Source: Purshia tridentata (Eukaryota; Streptophyta; Magnoliopsida; Rosales; Rosaceae). From it: DNA of 64,000 nt. Shown piece after piece: positions 8,858 to 22,116 of this stretch. The stretch spans positions 30,472-94,471 of the forward strand of contig QANT01008984.1 in NCBI GenBank assembly GCA_003254885.1, read 5' to 3'. Position 1 is the first letter of the stretch. Every line of letters starts with the position of its first letter. The notes below the pieces were generated by a model, which saw nothing but the letters and a program-made list of their open reading frames with translations, had not been told where the DNA came from and did no database searches. The position numbers and the translations under genes were made by a program.

Positions 8858-11795
8858 ATGGCTACCGAATTGGTGGAGCTATGCTTACAAGCCGCGTGCG
8901 AAAGCAAAGACACCGTGGAGAAATGGCGGAGGCAGAGACGGACTCTGGAGCTCTTGCCTTCTCAGCTCGCCAACTCTCTCCTTCGCCGCCTCATCTCTCG
9001 CCGTCTTCTCTTCCCTTCCTTGCTCGAGTACGTCGGTTTATTATACCCTTTTCCCAGTTTGCTTGTCTGTTTGTTTCACGAGAAACTTGGTTCCAATCTA
9101 AGAAAACTCCTAACCCATTTGTTCAATTTTAAAAATTTCGATTGTTTGCGAATTGAAATGAAATGGGTGTGGCATGGCATGTGGTGCAGAGTGTTCAAAC
9201 ACAGCGTGGAGGATATTGATCTGAGAGGCGAGAACTCTGTGGATGCTGAATGGATGGCATACATAGGAGCCTTTCGTTACTTGCGATCTCTAAATGTTTC
9301 TGATTGCCGTAGACTCACAAGCTCTGGTCTTTGGGCTATTACAGGTATTGCTATAGCCACCGAAGATTTTCTTTTTCATAGAAACATAGAATTAATGATC
9401 ATGTATGCTAGCTTATAGTCTTCTGTTTTGGAAAATGTTTGTGGGTTATGAGTTTTCCATTGTATTGTGATTTACACAGCAAGTGTTTCGGGGAAGGTCT
9501 TACATTTTCTAGTGTTTACTGGGTTTTTTAGGGATGGGTAGTTTGAGGGAGTTGGACCTTTCCAGATGCTCTAAGGTTACTGATGCTGCCATTAGGCATC
9601 TTGTATCTATTACAACTTTGGAAAAGTTGTGCATTTCGGAAACGGGTGTGTCTGCTGATGGGGTTATGCTTCTCTCTTCACTTGGAAATTTGTCTGTCCT
9701 GGACTTGGGTGGTTTGCCTGTCACTGATCTAGCACTGAATTCTCTCCAGGTAATCCAGTTTTCCGTTATTTGCACTTGCACGTGTTTTCGATGCATTTCT
9801 TGATTTTTGTTCTCAACACTTGAATATGAAATATGCTTATGAAATCAAGTTCGGATTCATATTTCTTTGTCACATTGGTGGACCTCATTAATATTCTTTG
9901 ACAATTGAAATTCTACCTTCCTTTTTTTTTCTCCAAAAAAAGCTATATGCTCGTCGTAGTCTGTCCCAGCGGTATAGACCTGAGATTTGAAGACGTTTTA
10001 TTTGGTTGAAATATCTGTAGGATATTTCATGTGGTTTGGATTCTGGAATTTGGTCCTGATATCTTGGCAGCTGAAATTAATTTGTCCTCCTTTGTTCTAC
10101 AGCATGGTTATCTGCTTGTTGCAATCTTATATGATTCTTTAATTTTGTTCAATGTTTTTAATGCTGCATTTTTATGTTTCATTCTGGATATTATGTACTG
10201 TCTGCTCTCGTCATTTCAATTCTCAACATCAAGGTTGTAATGTTTTTCTTAGGTACTTACTAAACTGCAGTACGTTGACCTTTGGGGGAGTAAAATATCT
10301 GATGAAGGTGCTGCTCTTCTTCAAATGTTCCCTAAACTTAGTTTCCTCAACCTAGCTTTGACCAGTGTCACAAAGTTGCCAAACTTGTCATCCCTTGAGT
10401 GCCTAAACCTGAGTAATTGTAAAATTAATTCTCTACTTGAAGGAGCTAATGGTAAAGCTCCTTTAGCCAAGCTTATTGTTTCTGGAGCAAAATTTGGCGA
10501 TGAGTGTGAAGCCTTCCATTACATTGAAACAAGTTTTTTAACCTTTTTGGATGTTTCCTACTCTTCGCTTCACAGATTCTGCTTCTTATCTAAACTAAAA
10601 GCTCTGGAACACTTGGATCTCAGCTCTAGCACGATAGGAGATGATTCTCTTGAACTGATTGCATGTATTGGAGTTAACTTGAAGTATCTAAATCTTAACA
10701 AAAGCAGAATAAGCTCTGCTGGAGTTGGAAAGTTAACTGGACATGTACCCAATCTTGAGGTTTTGTCAATATCTCACACATCAGTTGATGATGTTGCCAT
10801 TTCATATATCAGCATGATGCCTTCTGTGAGGATTATTGACCTGAGCAATACAAACATTAAAGGTATGAATTTTCAATACAAATGCTACAGGTATGGTTTT
10901 TGGTATCATTATGCAATGATTGGAAGGATGGAGGGATTGAATAATCTGGTAGTAAGTAGGCTGCAATTATTCAGTCATCCTCATCTGGTTAGCAGTATTG
11001 GGTGCAATGATTTTCTTGCCCACTGTAGACAAAAAAATTAGTAGTTTTTCAGCTCCAGGAAATTATTACGTTATTAATAATACCAGGGTTATAACTTGTA
11101 CATAATTATGTGTTTTTCGTTTCTCAGGTGTCATTCACCTTGTTGAGCCTGAGCTAGATCCATTCCTCTCGCTGTCAGCACTTCAAAGTCTCAGGCATTT
11201 GAAAAGGTTGAATTTGGTAGATACGCAAGTTATGGATGCAGCTCTATACCCTTTAACAAGGTTCCAGGAGTTGAGCCATTTATCTCTTAAAAGTGCTTCT
11301 TTGACAGACATCTCCCTTAACTATACGTCATCTATACCAAAGCTTAAAAATCTTCGCATTAGTGACGGTATTCTGACAAACTCTGGTCTCAGTTCATTTA
11401 AACCCCCAGAAACTCTAAGAATGATGGACCTGAGGGGTTGTTGGCTCTTAACTGAGGATGCCATCTTATCCTTTGGTAGAACTCATCCTCAAATTGAAGT
11501 AAGGCATGAACTTGTTCATATCTTTCGGTCAAGCCAGATTGTTTCTAAGAATGCATCTTCTTCACGATCAACTATAAAGACTTCAAAACCAAATCAGAAG
11601 CATGAAAAAGTTCCCATGTTGCCAAGTTTTTTAGGTAGGATTTACATAAAACATATTTTCTGGCAGCAGCATTTGTATGCGGCATTTAACTTCATTTTTG
11701 AATTTTATGAACCAGATCAAAGATTGAAGTATAGCAGAGAGGAGCTACTTGCGATGCGGTTCTCGTCTGTATCCCTTGCAGCTCCTCATGATTGA
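8858..11795 (+). CDS. Leucine-rich-repeat (RNI-like) protein
   Basis: Exons 8858-9027, 9190-9344, 9532-9749, 10253-10862, 11128-11634 and 11716-11795 join in frame (GT-AG throughout) to 579 residues. After a short N-terminal helix-rich segment (ATELVELCLQAACES), the protein is built of tandem leucine-rich repeats of the ribonuclease-inhibitor/cysteine-containing type, e.g. LRELDLSRCSKVTDAAI, LEHLDLSSSTIGDDSLEL and LKYLNLNKSRISSAGV. It has no signal peptide, transmembrane segment or kinase domain, and no visible F-box, so it is probably an intracellular scaffold of the plant 'LRR family/RNI-like superfamily' group. Its partner and function are unknown. The last intron (11635-11715) is 81 bases long with no in-frame stop, so its retention would add 27 residues without breaking the frame. 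It is convergent with the LACS gene. Confidence 0.88.
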
Positions 11796-12741
11796 GGCAC
11801 TGTAATACCTAACACGATAAAACACTTATCGGATTAAACTGGCACACCCCCAACAGTTTTCATCAAAGATTGGTTCAAACTCTCTCCCATTTATGCTGTG
11901 TATGTTGTCATATCTAATACTTAATAGTTAATGCGCAACTGTATCATCTTGTAATAATAGCTAAGATCCTTTTCTCTGTACTTTTTCTAAAGAGATTAGA
12001 AGTCACCGTAGGCATTGTGAATGTATTGGAACAATGAGTAACATAAATTTCCGGAATGGTAAGCGACTTGTGGCCTTTTCTTTTGTCAAATGTGTATGTC
12101 ATATTGTCGTAAACGGAATGACATATCATCTGCTCTCATTCTTATATCCATTGTATCTATAAACGTTTTTATGTTTATGCATGTGGATCTCCCAAGAAAA
12201 TTTCCTGAATCTTCAGTATGCAGGAACATTTTTTTTTTTCTTTTGGCTAGGACAAAAAATCAAAGACTCTAACAGCCTCAGGCCACCCAACCCACCAGAC
12301 CCACCCATGCCGGGGGTAGACCCCCGGGCATTAAAAAGAGCAAATACTTATATGTTTTTTGGTGAAATGAAAGGAAATAAAATGAGAGTTTTTCAAGCTT
12401 AAAAAATTGTAAGCCACTATAGCTTAGTTATAAAATAATCTTGTGCTAGTACAAACTGTAATTATCGACTGGGCCGGGGAAAAGAAATGAAAGCAAGCTC
12501 TAATAGGCAGTTAATTACCAAAGTGGTCAAGAGAACACTAAGTCTGAATTCTTCATTTCCATGAACACATATATGTGATTTTCTACAGTGTAGCCATATT
12601 CAGTACACAAAATAAATTATCAGGTTTGTACAATTAAGGATATGTACAGTCACAAGAAAAATAAAATATAAAACAAAAATAAACTGGAATAGAGTTTGCC
12701 AAAGGTGGCCTTTGGGGTTCTAACTTCTATGCATATATCTT
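11796..12741. other. 3' spacer between convergent LRR and LACS genes
   Basis: Both 3' untranslated regions lie here. A run of T (12230-12240) precedes a GC-rich stretch with a near-perfect hairpin at 12307-12331: CGGGGGT, a 2-base loop, then ACCCCCG, extended by GGCAT/ATGCC. It looks like part of an old repeat, but no family could be named. No gene is seen. Confidence 0.45.
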
Positions 12742-15700
12742 TCAGGCCTTGGGCTTGTTTGCACTCTTGTACATGTTATCAATGACATCCTACGCACCAA
12801 AAATTTCCAGTCAGCACTTTCATGAACAATAACATATCTTTCTACATATGAAGTTATAAACTAGTAACCAATCATCAATAATTACTCATAGAGGTAATCC
12901 ATGCAATAAAGACTTGAGCTGATAAATCAACAACTAGAAAATAAGATATCAGGAACAAGCAACCTATTGCGTAACAAGACTGGGGTATTAACATGAATTT
13001 ATGTTTATAGTATCTTAGATAGATTATCCACTTGGATGATCCATTTATCAACTGACAACCATTAAAGCCTTCCTCATCCTAGTTCATATTTCATGGTGGA
13101 TATTGGATAGAAAGACACAAACCATGTATCGACTCAAGTCACAGAACATATGAATTGGTAGGTCCATATATCAGATACCATACATCATGAGTCCATAACA
13201 TATAGGAGGGTCCGGAGGGATGTATCTCATAGACATAGACCAACCGGTGACAGTGACTTATAGTGAAACTAAGACAATCTTTTTATCACTGTCAATACAA
13301 TGACAAAATTATACTGTCGCATAAATCATGCCAGAGTAGATCAGATTATCCTAGTGGTGCAAAGGGGGGCCAACACGAAGTTCACATTATGTGCACTGCA
13401 AAAAAAAGGGTAATTTAGAATATTCCTAGAGAAAAAGACAGGGCAAGAGCTACCTTGTAGTATTTGAGCAACTGGGGTCTCTTTTTCTTGTATGTTGGAG
13501 TAATAAGGTCACGCTCCATGTCAAATGGTTCCGGGTCGAGGTGGACAGCTTTTATAACCTCAAAGCCTTTCAACTGCCAAGAACAACACAAGATAATCAG
13601 AAAAGGCTCCATAAGGTTTTCAAAAGTTCAAAATTATTCTGCGACCAATGACTACAAATTTAAGGCACTCAAATCAAGAAAGCGCAAACCTTTTTCTCTT
13701 TAGCAATCTTATTGAGCTCTCCAAGTATGTATTCTTTCACGCTTGTATCTTCACAAAGAGAAATGAAATCACCAGATATACCATTTTGTTGAGCCCAGTT
13801 TTGAATTGCTTGCTTGTTGGGAGTAACTACTGCGACCAGGAAGGACTCAAAGCTGTTCCCATAAACCCATATCTAAAATTGAAAGAATAAATTGAAAATT
13901 ATCAGACTAGTATAAATTCATATCAACAATTGAGAGAATGAACTAAAAGACGTCCGTATACTTCCAGCAGATGAAAAAACTATGAAAGCACCTCCCTCCC
14001 TCCCTCAACTTTAAAGCAAAATACTACATTTAATGTATGTCACTTGAACCCGCAAGTCACTGTATCCAGAATATGATGGGTACTTGATAATTAAAAGGCA
14101 GACATGACAATAGCAGATATGATTGTATACTTTCTGAAATACAATTACGAAACCAGCAAAACATACCGAATCAATATCAGAAACAAGTCCATAAATATTC
14201 TCCAAGTTTTCAACTGCAACATATTCTCCTTGTGAAAGCTTGAAAATATTCTTCTTGCGGTCAATGATTTTCAAGCTTCCATCAGGTTGCCACTCACCAA
14301 TATCCCCTGATGCAAAAATAATTATGGGAAAAGTCGAAAAGTTTGCCAGTTAATGATATGAGAGCCAAAGAAGACTAAGAAATGCATCAATATGGACAAA
14401 CCTGTATGGAACCACCCATCAATCATAACCTCTTTGGTGAGGTCCTCACGCTTGTGATACCCTGAAAACAGGGTCTTCCCCCTTACACATATTTCACCAC
14501 GTGGTGTGTCTGAAAGGGCATTGTATCCCATTTCAAGGATAGATTCTAGACATACATCCACATTTGGAACTGGAGGACCCACTGTGCCGAGCATTGCCAG
14601 TTCGTTTGGTAGTGAGACAAATGTCCCCGCACAAGTTTCTGTCAGACCTACAGTAACATTGATATGGAAAAGGTTATCAATGTAATAACAATACAAACAT
14701 TCAAAGAAGCCATATAGAAATGAAGACAGCTAGCTAATATGAAACATTGGCAGCTTCTGAAGATAGCTTACCATATCCTTGTAAAACATGAGCACATGCC
14801 ACCACTCGTAAGTAAGATTCTACATGAGTAGAAAGAGGAGCAGCTCCAGACAGAATAAGCCGCACATTACCCCCCAACCCTTGCTTTACCTGAAGTTGTC
14901 AGAGAATCAGTGAGATTCAATCTAGTAAACAGAATTGGGTTACAACTGTTGTTCATAGCATATAGAGCATGTTGAAGAAAATATATATTTCCACCACCTT
15001 ACTAAACACAACTTTGTCACATATTGGAGCGGCCGCCCCATGTGTATACCCCTTTTGCATGTTATGATACTTGCTGCAGCAACAATAAAACATATTAGAT
15101 TGTAATAAAACTATCCTGTTATCTACTGCCACTAAGAGCACAAGTATCTCTACTTAAACCCTAAATATCAAGTAGGGGTATCTAAAATTTGCATTAAATT
15201 CCAAACAGGTTGCAGTATATGCATAACAACAAATAGACAAGATACTTTAGAATATAATATATATATTCTTATAAGAAAACTTTAAAGTAAGGATGTCCTT
15301 ACTTTAGGAAAAGTAAGAACATCATCTTTGGACCTACAACTTAATCACACATATAAGACACACATTCGTTGTGGACATCCACAATTTTATTTTATTTTAT
15401 TTTATTTTTTTTTTTTTGCGGATTTTCAGTGACGAGTGCTCGGCAGTGGATTTTTATAACAACGGAGCGCTGCAACAAGCGCTTGGCACCGCTTCCTTTG
15501 CCGAATTTTTAGGGTACTTCCCAACAGTTGACCCTATACCCTTCTAGGGTGTAGAATGGGGCTTGTGAAGGCTGCATGTTAAGTTTTAACTCTGAGATTT
15601 TGGGCCCGGAGTTAAAACCAGTGCCGAGCGCTTGGCTCTGAAAATCTGCACAAAAAAAAAAATTGCGGGCCATCCGCAACAGATCCTATCCGTATATATA

Positions 15701-18700
15701 TATATATATATATACTATAGATATCCACATGCAAATATGTTATAGTTTGTTTACAAAGTATGAAAGCAGATGAAAAAAAGGTTTAGGATCAAACACAAAT
15801 TCGAGCTTCTTTATAAATCCAATATGAAATTATGTTTTACTCATGATTAGAAGCAAAGAATGGCACTTACTATGAATACGCAAAATTGAACATTGTCTTT
15901 TTTATGAATCCCCCTGATGAAATCTTCTGTGTCAAGCCTGGAAATGTGCACAGATATTATATAGCATAACAGTTGAAGTAAAATTGTCATCCATTCATTT
16001 GGTGATATAACTGCATCAATGCATAAGCAGCCATAGTTAAGTGGCTGCTAGGATGTTGTTTTAATGATTATTTTACATTCTAAGAGTACCTGAGTAGATT
16101 CTGTCCAATACACGGGGAACAGCACAAAAAATAGTCGGTTTTAGCTCCCCAATGTCTTCAATTAATAATTTGACATCCTGCAGATTAAGAAATAAGGAAT
16201 TGTCCAGATTTTAAAAAATAAATAAGCAATTTCAGATTTAAAATCTATTTGGCTAGAGAAGAGCTACCAGAAATTGTACTCACCCCACGCCAAAACCCTA
16301 TTGAGGCACCAGTCCAAATAAATAACTCTTCAATCACCCGATCGAAGATATGTGCAAGAGGAAGAAATGAAAGATATACATCCTTCTCATTCAACTTTAA
16401 AAATGAACAAAAAAGAAACAAAAATGTTTTAGCATCCTAAAACAAAAGAAAGTGACTAGTTCATGTTCTCAAAAATGAGGTCTGTAATGAAAATGGTCAC
16501 CTTTTCATTTACACTCTCTAACAGGCACTTCACCCCAGCTAGAAGAGTAATGATGCTCTCATTGGATATCAATACTCCCTTGGGGTCACCAGTTGTTCCA
16601 CTAGTATACATTATAGTACAGATATCACTTTTCTTTTTTACTGGAAGATCAAAATGTTTATTATCCCCCTGCATGAATAGATCAGAACTTAAAATCATAA
16701 AAATGAACAATGCTGATATTTTGGAAAAGTATAAATATATAAATAACCAGACTATGCATGAAACATGAAAATTGCAGCCAGACATACCTGCCTTGAACAC
16801 ATTATACATATCTCTAAATTATTGTACACAGTGATCATCTTTCAAATACCTTGATTAGAAGTTTGGAAATTCCACACAGATAGAGTTACATCATTTGCAA
16901 CTTTTAAATGGAGTTCAATTGGTACAAGGGAAGGACTTTCATACGAAATTTCACAACTATTTCTGCGTACTAGTGATGTACAGGGTTTGTCTTCTTCTTT
17001 TTGAATAATTTCTTTCATTCACCAATTTAACTAATTACACAAGAAGAGGATTAGTAGACCAAAAAAACAACCCACCAGTTTCAAAAATTCATCCCAAGAA
17101 TATAACGCCAACCCATACTTCTCAACTGCTTCCTTATGTTCAGGTGCAACCTTTCCAAAGCTCACAAGTGCTACACGATTAAAGAAAAAAAATTATTTCT
17201 TACTGAACCCAACAGACGCATAAATAAAGAATCTTGAAAAATATGAGACATATACAACTTACTCTTCAGATATTTTGCAGCCCCAGGAAATGTTTTCAAC
17301 AGCTGGGAAAGAGCACAAATATACAGTACAAATAAGAACCTTTTTTTCTTTTTTACCACAGTACAAATAAGAACCTTGTATGAGCATTTGTAATGTGAAT
17401 ATATGAACTCTCAAATTGCAACCAACTTAGCATCTTTTAGTCAGTGAATGTCAATATTCAACCTTTATTGTAGGTACAATATGACAGCAGTATTGTCCAA
17501 TGTACCACAAAAAAGCTCTAGTCGGTAATGCAATTGCAGATATAAAACTAGTGTACCTCAGATATCTTCTTTTCTTCTACAAAAGCAATTTGAACTTCAG
17601 CATGGCATATGATAAACTCCACAGCAGCAGCACCTAAACCATATTACGAAATTACGGCAAACATATAACATGATATATGGAAAGAGAGCTTTAAGGTGAA
17701 TGAACCTCAACTCATATCAATCAAGCCTTGAACCCAACTGATTGGGGTGGGCTAGATGATAAAGAAGAGATATGCCTACCTAGAGTGTCATACAAAGGAA
17801 CACAATAGAGTCCATGAGCATTGATAGCCTGCGTAGGATTTTCCTTATTAGTAAAAGTTTCCAAGATAAAAGGATATTTATTTACAATTATAAGCAAACA
17901 AGAATGAGCTAAGATTCAGAAGTGTGCACACATAAAAAGAGATACCAAACACAAAAAAGATTATTCTGGATGTTCCAAGAAAACTCCTACATGCTCAAGT
18001 ATTACATACATTACATACAACTCCGTGCCCTTCAACATTTTAAGATTGTGGAAAAAGCTTATGCAGGCCACAACAACTACAGCCAACAGAAGGAAAGGAA
18101 AAATTTATGTTTCCAATGTAAGAAATCTGAAGAAACCTTTGCTCGAGAATTCTAAAAGTTACCATAAAAAACATGAAAAGACTTTTTTTTTTTTTTTTCT
18201 CCTGTTATGGACCATATCATTGGAAATTGGGAAGTAACAAAACAAAATAGGATTTGGAGGCCCTACCTACTTTACCAAGTATGCATTTTTCTAAAGACTG
18301 ACAGGAAGGAGAAATAAAATCAAAATCTGAAGAAACCTTTGCTCGAGAATTCTAAAAAATACCATAAAAAACATGAAAAGACTTTTTTTTTTTTTTTTCC
18401 TCCTGTTATGGACCATATCAATGGAAATTGGGAAGTAACAAAACAAAATAGGATTTGGAGGCCCTACCTACTTTACCAAGTATGCATTTTCTAAAGACTG
18501 ACAGGAAGGAGAAATAAAATCGAAGAAGTTTCAAAGGAAAATGAAAATGGAAAAAAGACAAGTTACCTCCATGCTCATAATCCATTCTGGGCAGTTGGTA
18601 CCATATATACCACATTTGCCTCCCTGAAATCAGCAATAAATATATTAAATTATTATGTACACATAAATTGCACAGGACAATACTTTGACCAACATATTGA

Positions 18701-19875
18701 ATACAAAATAAATAAGCCAATGACGACAAATAATGACATACTTCCTCCAAACCACAACTGCGCAAGGCATTTCCAACTTTTATTACCAAGTCATATACTT
18801 CCTTATAAGTAAGCCACACATATTTACCAGCCTGCAAAAAAAAACAAAACTCACACATATTAGCTACAAGCCAAAATAATTAGTTAGAAAGAAAGCTGTT
18901 GCATAGGATAGACATAGATTGTCTACAATTATGATATACCTTCCCATTCACAATCTCCCGACGACCAAGCATTGGGTTTCCTGGATTTTTCTCCACTGAC
19001 ATGCTGCAAATTAAATAAGAAAAACTTGCTCAGACCATCAAACAAGAAAACTCCATATATAAATAACTTCGTTTTCAGTTTCCTATTAGATCAGAGTTTT
19101 TTATACTGTGCCATTGATAAATTGAACCACCCCATATCCAGAGATAAGCGAAACTCAAAAACAAGCATGACCCAGAATCATACTTCTTCAATTAAGCTTA
19201 CAGCTTCAGCTGGACAAAAAACGGAGCATGCACACATCACACACCGCGTACCTTAGCAATCATCTTGTAGTTTTTATTATAAAAATTACAAATCTTCTTC
19301 CTTAGGTAATTTTTGCTGCAGCACTATAACTTGGTCCAGACTGAATTTAGTGCATTCTGATTCGCATTAATCACACATAAGGATCGTCAAAGCTACCAAC
19401 TTTTTTTTTGTGAGTCAAAGCCAAAAACTTCACAACCACAAAAACAAATTGATACACAATTTGACACTAAAATTCTCTGAAACCCCACTCTATGCTGAAT
19501 TACTCACTAAAATATAGTAATTAAAAAAAAAATTCCGAACCTCGCAATTCAGACTCCAATAAACACAAAGTAACACAGCTCAGTTGACTTTTTTACTAAT
19601 TCTTTTTTCCTAATTTAAAAAGAAAAAAGCTTTCACTCTCTGTATTGTTTTCTTTCGTTCGCATGCGTTTTACCGGCAACCAAACAGAAACTTTGAATAA
19701 TAATAAAAATAAAGTACCGGAAAACATCCCAGCAACTCTCCATTCCAGTAATAGGAGCCGGAAAACCATTCTTGGCGAAAATGCTCCGATAAACAGGTCC
19801 AAGCGACGGCCTGCCGTCCTTGGCCTCCTTGCCCTTCTCCACTTCGATCAGATACTTGTACTTGCTCTCCGCCAT
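12742..19875 (-). CDS. LACS4: Long-chain acyl-CoA synthetase, LACS4 type
   Basis: Activates long-chain fatty acids to acyl-CoA (ATP to AMP + PPi), usually at the ER, feeding lipid, wax or sphingolipid synthesis. Nineteen exons, high to low: 19718-19875, 18940-19003, 18742-18831, 18567-18623, 17780-17828, 17557-17633, 17263-17302, 17076-17170, 16501-16668, 16284-16394, 16090-16177, 15871-15937, 14998-15073, 14772-14889, 14402-14647, 14167-14306, 13690-13872, 13454-13573, 12742-12789. All borders are GT-AG and all phases match, giving 664 residues, the normal family length. The AMP-binding P-loop [11 protein letters not shown] is at 231-241. [12 protein letters not shown], the [15 protein letters not shown] linker motif and a C-terminal RPQLLKYY are present. 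The N-terminus ([20 protein letters not shown]) matches the LACS3/4/5 group; LACS4 is the best fit but orthology needs a tree. There is no peroxisomal or plastid targeting signal. Intron 4 carries a tandem duplication and intron 12 a MITE. Confidence 0.95.
15417..15650. mobile_element. MITE-like insertion in LACS intron 12
   Basis: Terminal inverted repeats of about 32 bases (TGCGGATTTTCAG...GCTCGGCAGTG at the left; its imperfect reverse complement at 15619-15650). The core around 15533-15616 (TCTAGGGTGTAGAATGG, AACTCTGAGATTTTGGG) resembles the core of the element at 30651-30903. The insertion is flanked by T- and A-rich runs and has no coding capacity. It lies inside the 797-base intron 15074-15870. 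Confidence 0.6.
18123..18520. repeat. Tandem duplication, two ~198-base copies, in LACS intron 4
   Basis: Copy one (18123-18320) and copy two (18323-18520) repeat with an offset of 200 bases, both starting AAATCTGAAGAAACC and ending GAAATAAAAT. Only a handful of substitutions and one-base length changes separate them, so the duplication is recent. It lies wholly within the intron 17829-18566. Confidence 0.93.
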
Positions 19876-22116
19876 TCTCAAATCTCAATCGAACCGTAGG
19901 GCTCACGAATCTGAATGAATGAATGCGAAACTGAGAAAAAGCATTGAGTAATATATATTATGTGGAAAAATAGTCAAATATTAAATTTAGGTGGCAGAGG
20001 GTGGTGGCAGGGGTGGCTATTTTGGTAGATTCACCTGAGGTTACGAGACTACTACTACAGCTCGCAGCTGGTTTTGCTTGTAGGCCAAGCAGTGCCGGAG
20101 ACGAGTCACTGAGTCAGAGTCTGATAGAGAGACAGAAGACCACTCGCTTTGGTTTTGGCTTTGGTTGTGACAGAGAGCTCGGAGCTATAATGTGTGTTAT
20201 ACAACTGGTTAACGGCCAAACACCCCTGTGATTTCCGGATTTGGTTGACCATTTTGATCGTGATTTCTTTCTGACCGTACGATTTAGTTGACTCTGATAC
20301 GATTCCTTTTACAAAGCTCACGCGTATGATATGCCCTGCTTTTTTTATTTTTTATTTTCATAACCCATATGACATGTCGTGCTTTGATACGCTGCGTGAA
20401 ATAATGAATTATGAAAGTGTTTCTGGGATTTTTTATTTTTATTTTTATAGTTCTGGAGTTTTAATTGTTCCATTCGCTTTCTTCATGATGGTTTTTAAAT
20501 GAAAACGAAAAATGTACACAACAAAAAATTACTCTCTCCAATCAAACCTTGCGTGGCGAGCAAGAGTAATTCTTGGATTCAAAGACAAAATTAAATTACC
20601 TTATCTGGTTATACCAATTTGAGCCAAACAATTCAATAAGGTTTCTTAAGATTTCATGGCAGGATGTAACAAAAGATAATATAATTTCATGCCAAGATTT
20701 TATAAGTTCAAGTGAGAGGAACTTATAGATATAAGTTAGATAAACCGTCACACTACCTCGTAATGTTAATAATTCACTATTGTTATAACATGTGAATATT
20801 ATACTTTAAGATTTCGTTTATTATGGAGGAAGACAATGTAACTATTTCTATATTTGGTAAAGTTGAAAAGGTAACATCAAATATCTTATTATTATTTTTC
20901 ACATTTTGATTTGTACAGAAAATATTATTTTAGAGTTAAACAAACTATCATGAAATTTAGATTTACATTATGGTTAAAAGGAGACAAAAATAGTAGGTTC
21001 TTTTAAATGTCTACCTTGGTAAAAATAAATGATAAGATTGGATGGATGAAGAATTAGGTTAGAGAAATCAATGAGGGGCCTTTCTCCATAACATCTCTTA
21101 AAATACCTCATATTCAGATGGCCTTCTCAACTTCTTTTATCAATAATCCTAGAATTCTTATGGTATCAATAATTTTGGAATTCTTATGAAAAGGATGTGT
21201 GTACTTTGGGTCGTGAGTGCTTTTGAGGCAACCACCTCTAAATAACCACTTGAATGATCAATCATTTTGATTTAGGTTGAGAATATCTCACACCATGAAT
21301 GTAAAATATGACTTTAAAATTATAACGTTTGAAAATATTTTTATTCATTGTCAATTAGTTTCGAATGAATAATTCACATATCAAGTCAAACTCTGCCATA
21401 TGCTCCACCTCAAAAATGTGAAGCCATATAAAACGGTTTTGTTCCAAGTTTCCCACCAAGTGATTATGTAGTTGTACAGCTAAGGTTTATAAACTTGTGC
21501 AATACTTAAAGTGACCTTGAAGATCTTTGTGACTAAGCTAGCCCTGGCATGTGAAGCATAATTTGGTTAGTACTAATCAAGTAAGCTCCACACCTGGTAA
21601 GCTAATCAGTGAGAACATATATTATATCAATTGCTCAAGAGAGCTCATCTAATTAAGTTAGGTAAATTTGGTAAACCTGAAAATGGTTGGTTGGGAGAAG
21701 CCATCAAATCCCAAATAAGAACCACAAAAATGGTTGGGTTTTACAAACTTAATTAATTCTCTACCATTTAAATTTACATGCAGGTCGCAGGCTGCAGCTA
21801 TTAAAATGCTTAATTACAATACATTATGTTTCTAATATAATGTGTGGGACTGTGTGCCATATATTTATCAGTTTTTAAGACTAATTTAACGAATCTGGAT
21901 CAGCAATTGTAGACTGGCGACCATTGAATATGTAATAAAAGATGTGAACCAGAATGTACAATTTGTGAGATCATCCCTCCTTCAATAACATTTTTTATTG
22001 CTGGTTTGGCTGATCAACTACTAGTTGATTCATTCAATACCAGAGTTGTGATTATCACTGACCTTTTCAAAGCTTTCCTTATGTTAAATCCTTGACATTG
22101 TAAGCTCAATAACTAA
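19876..22116. other. LACS promoter side and AT-rich spacer
   Basis: The region just above 19875 is the LACS leader and promoter; a TATA-like ATAATATATATTA occurs on the minus strand near 19945-19960. The rest is AT-rich spacer with no recognisable gene. Confidence 0.4.
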
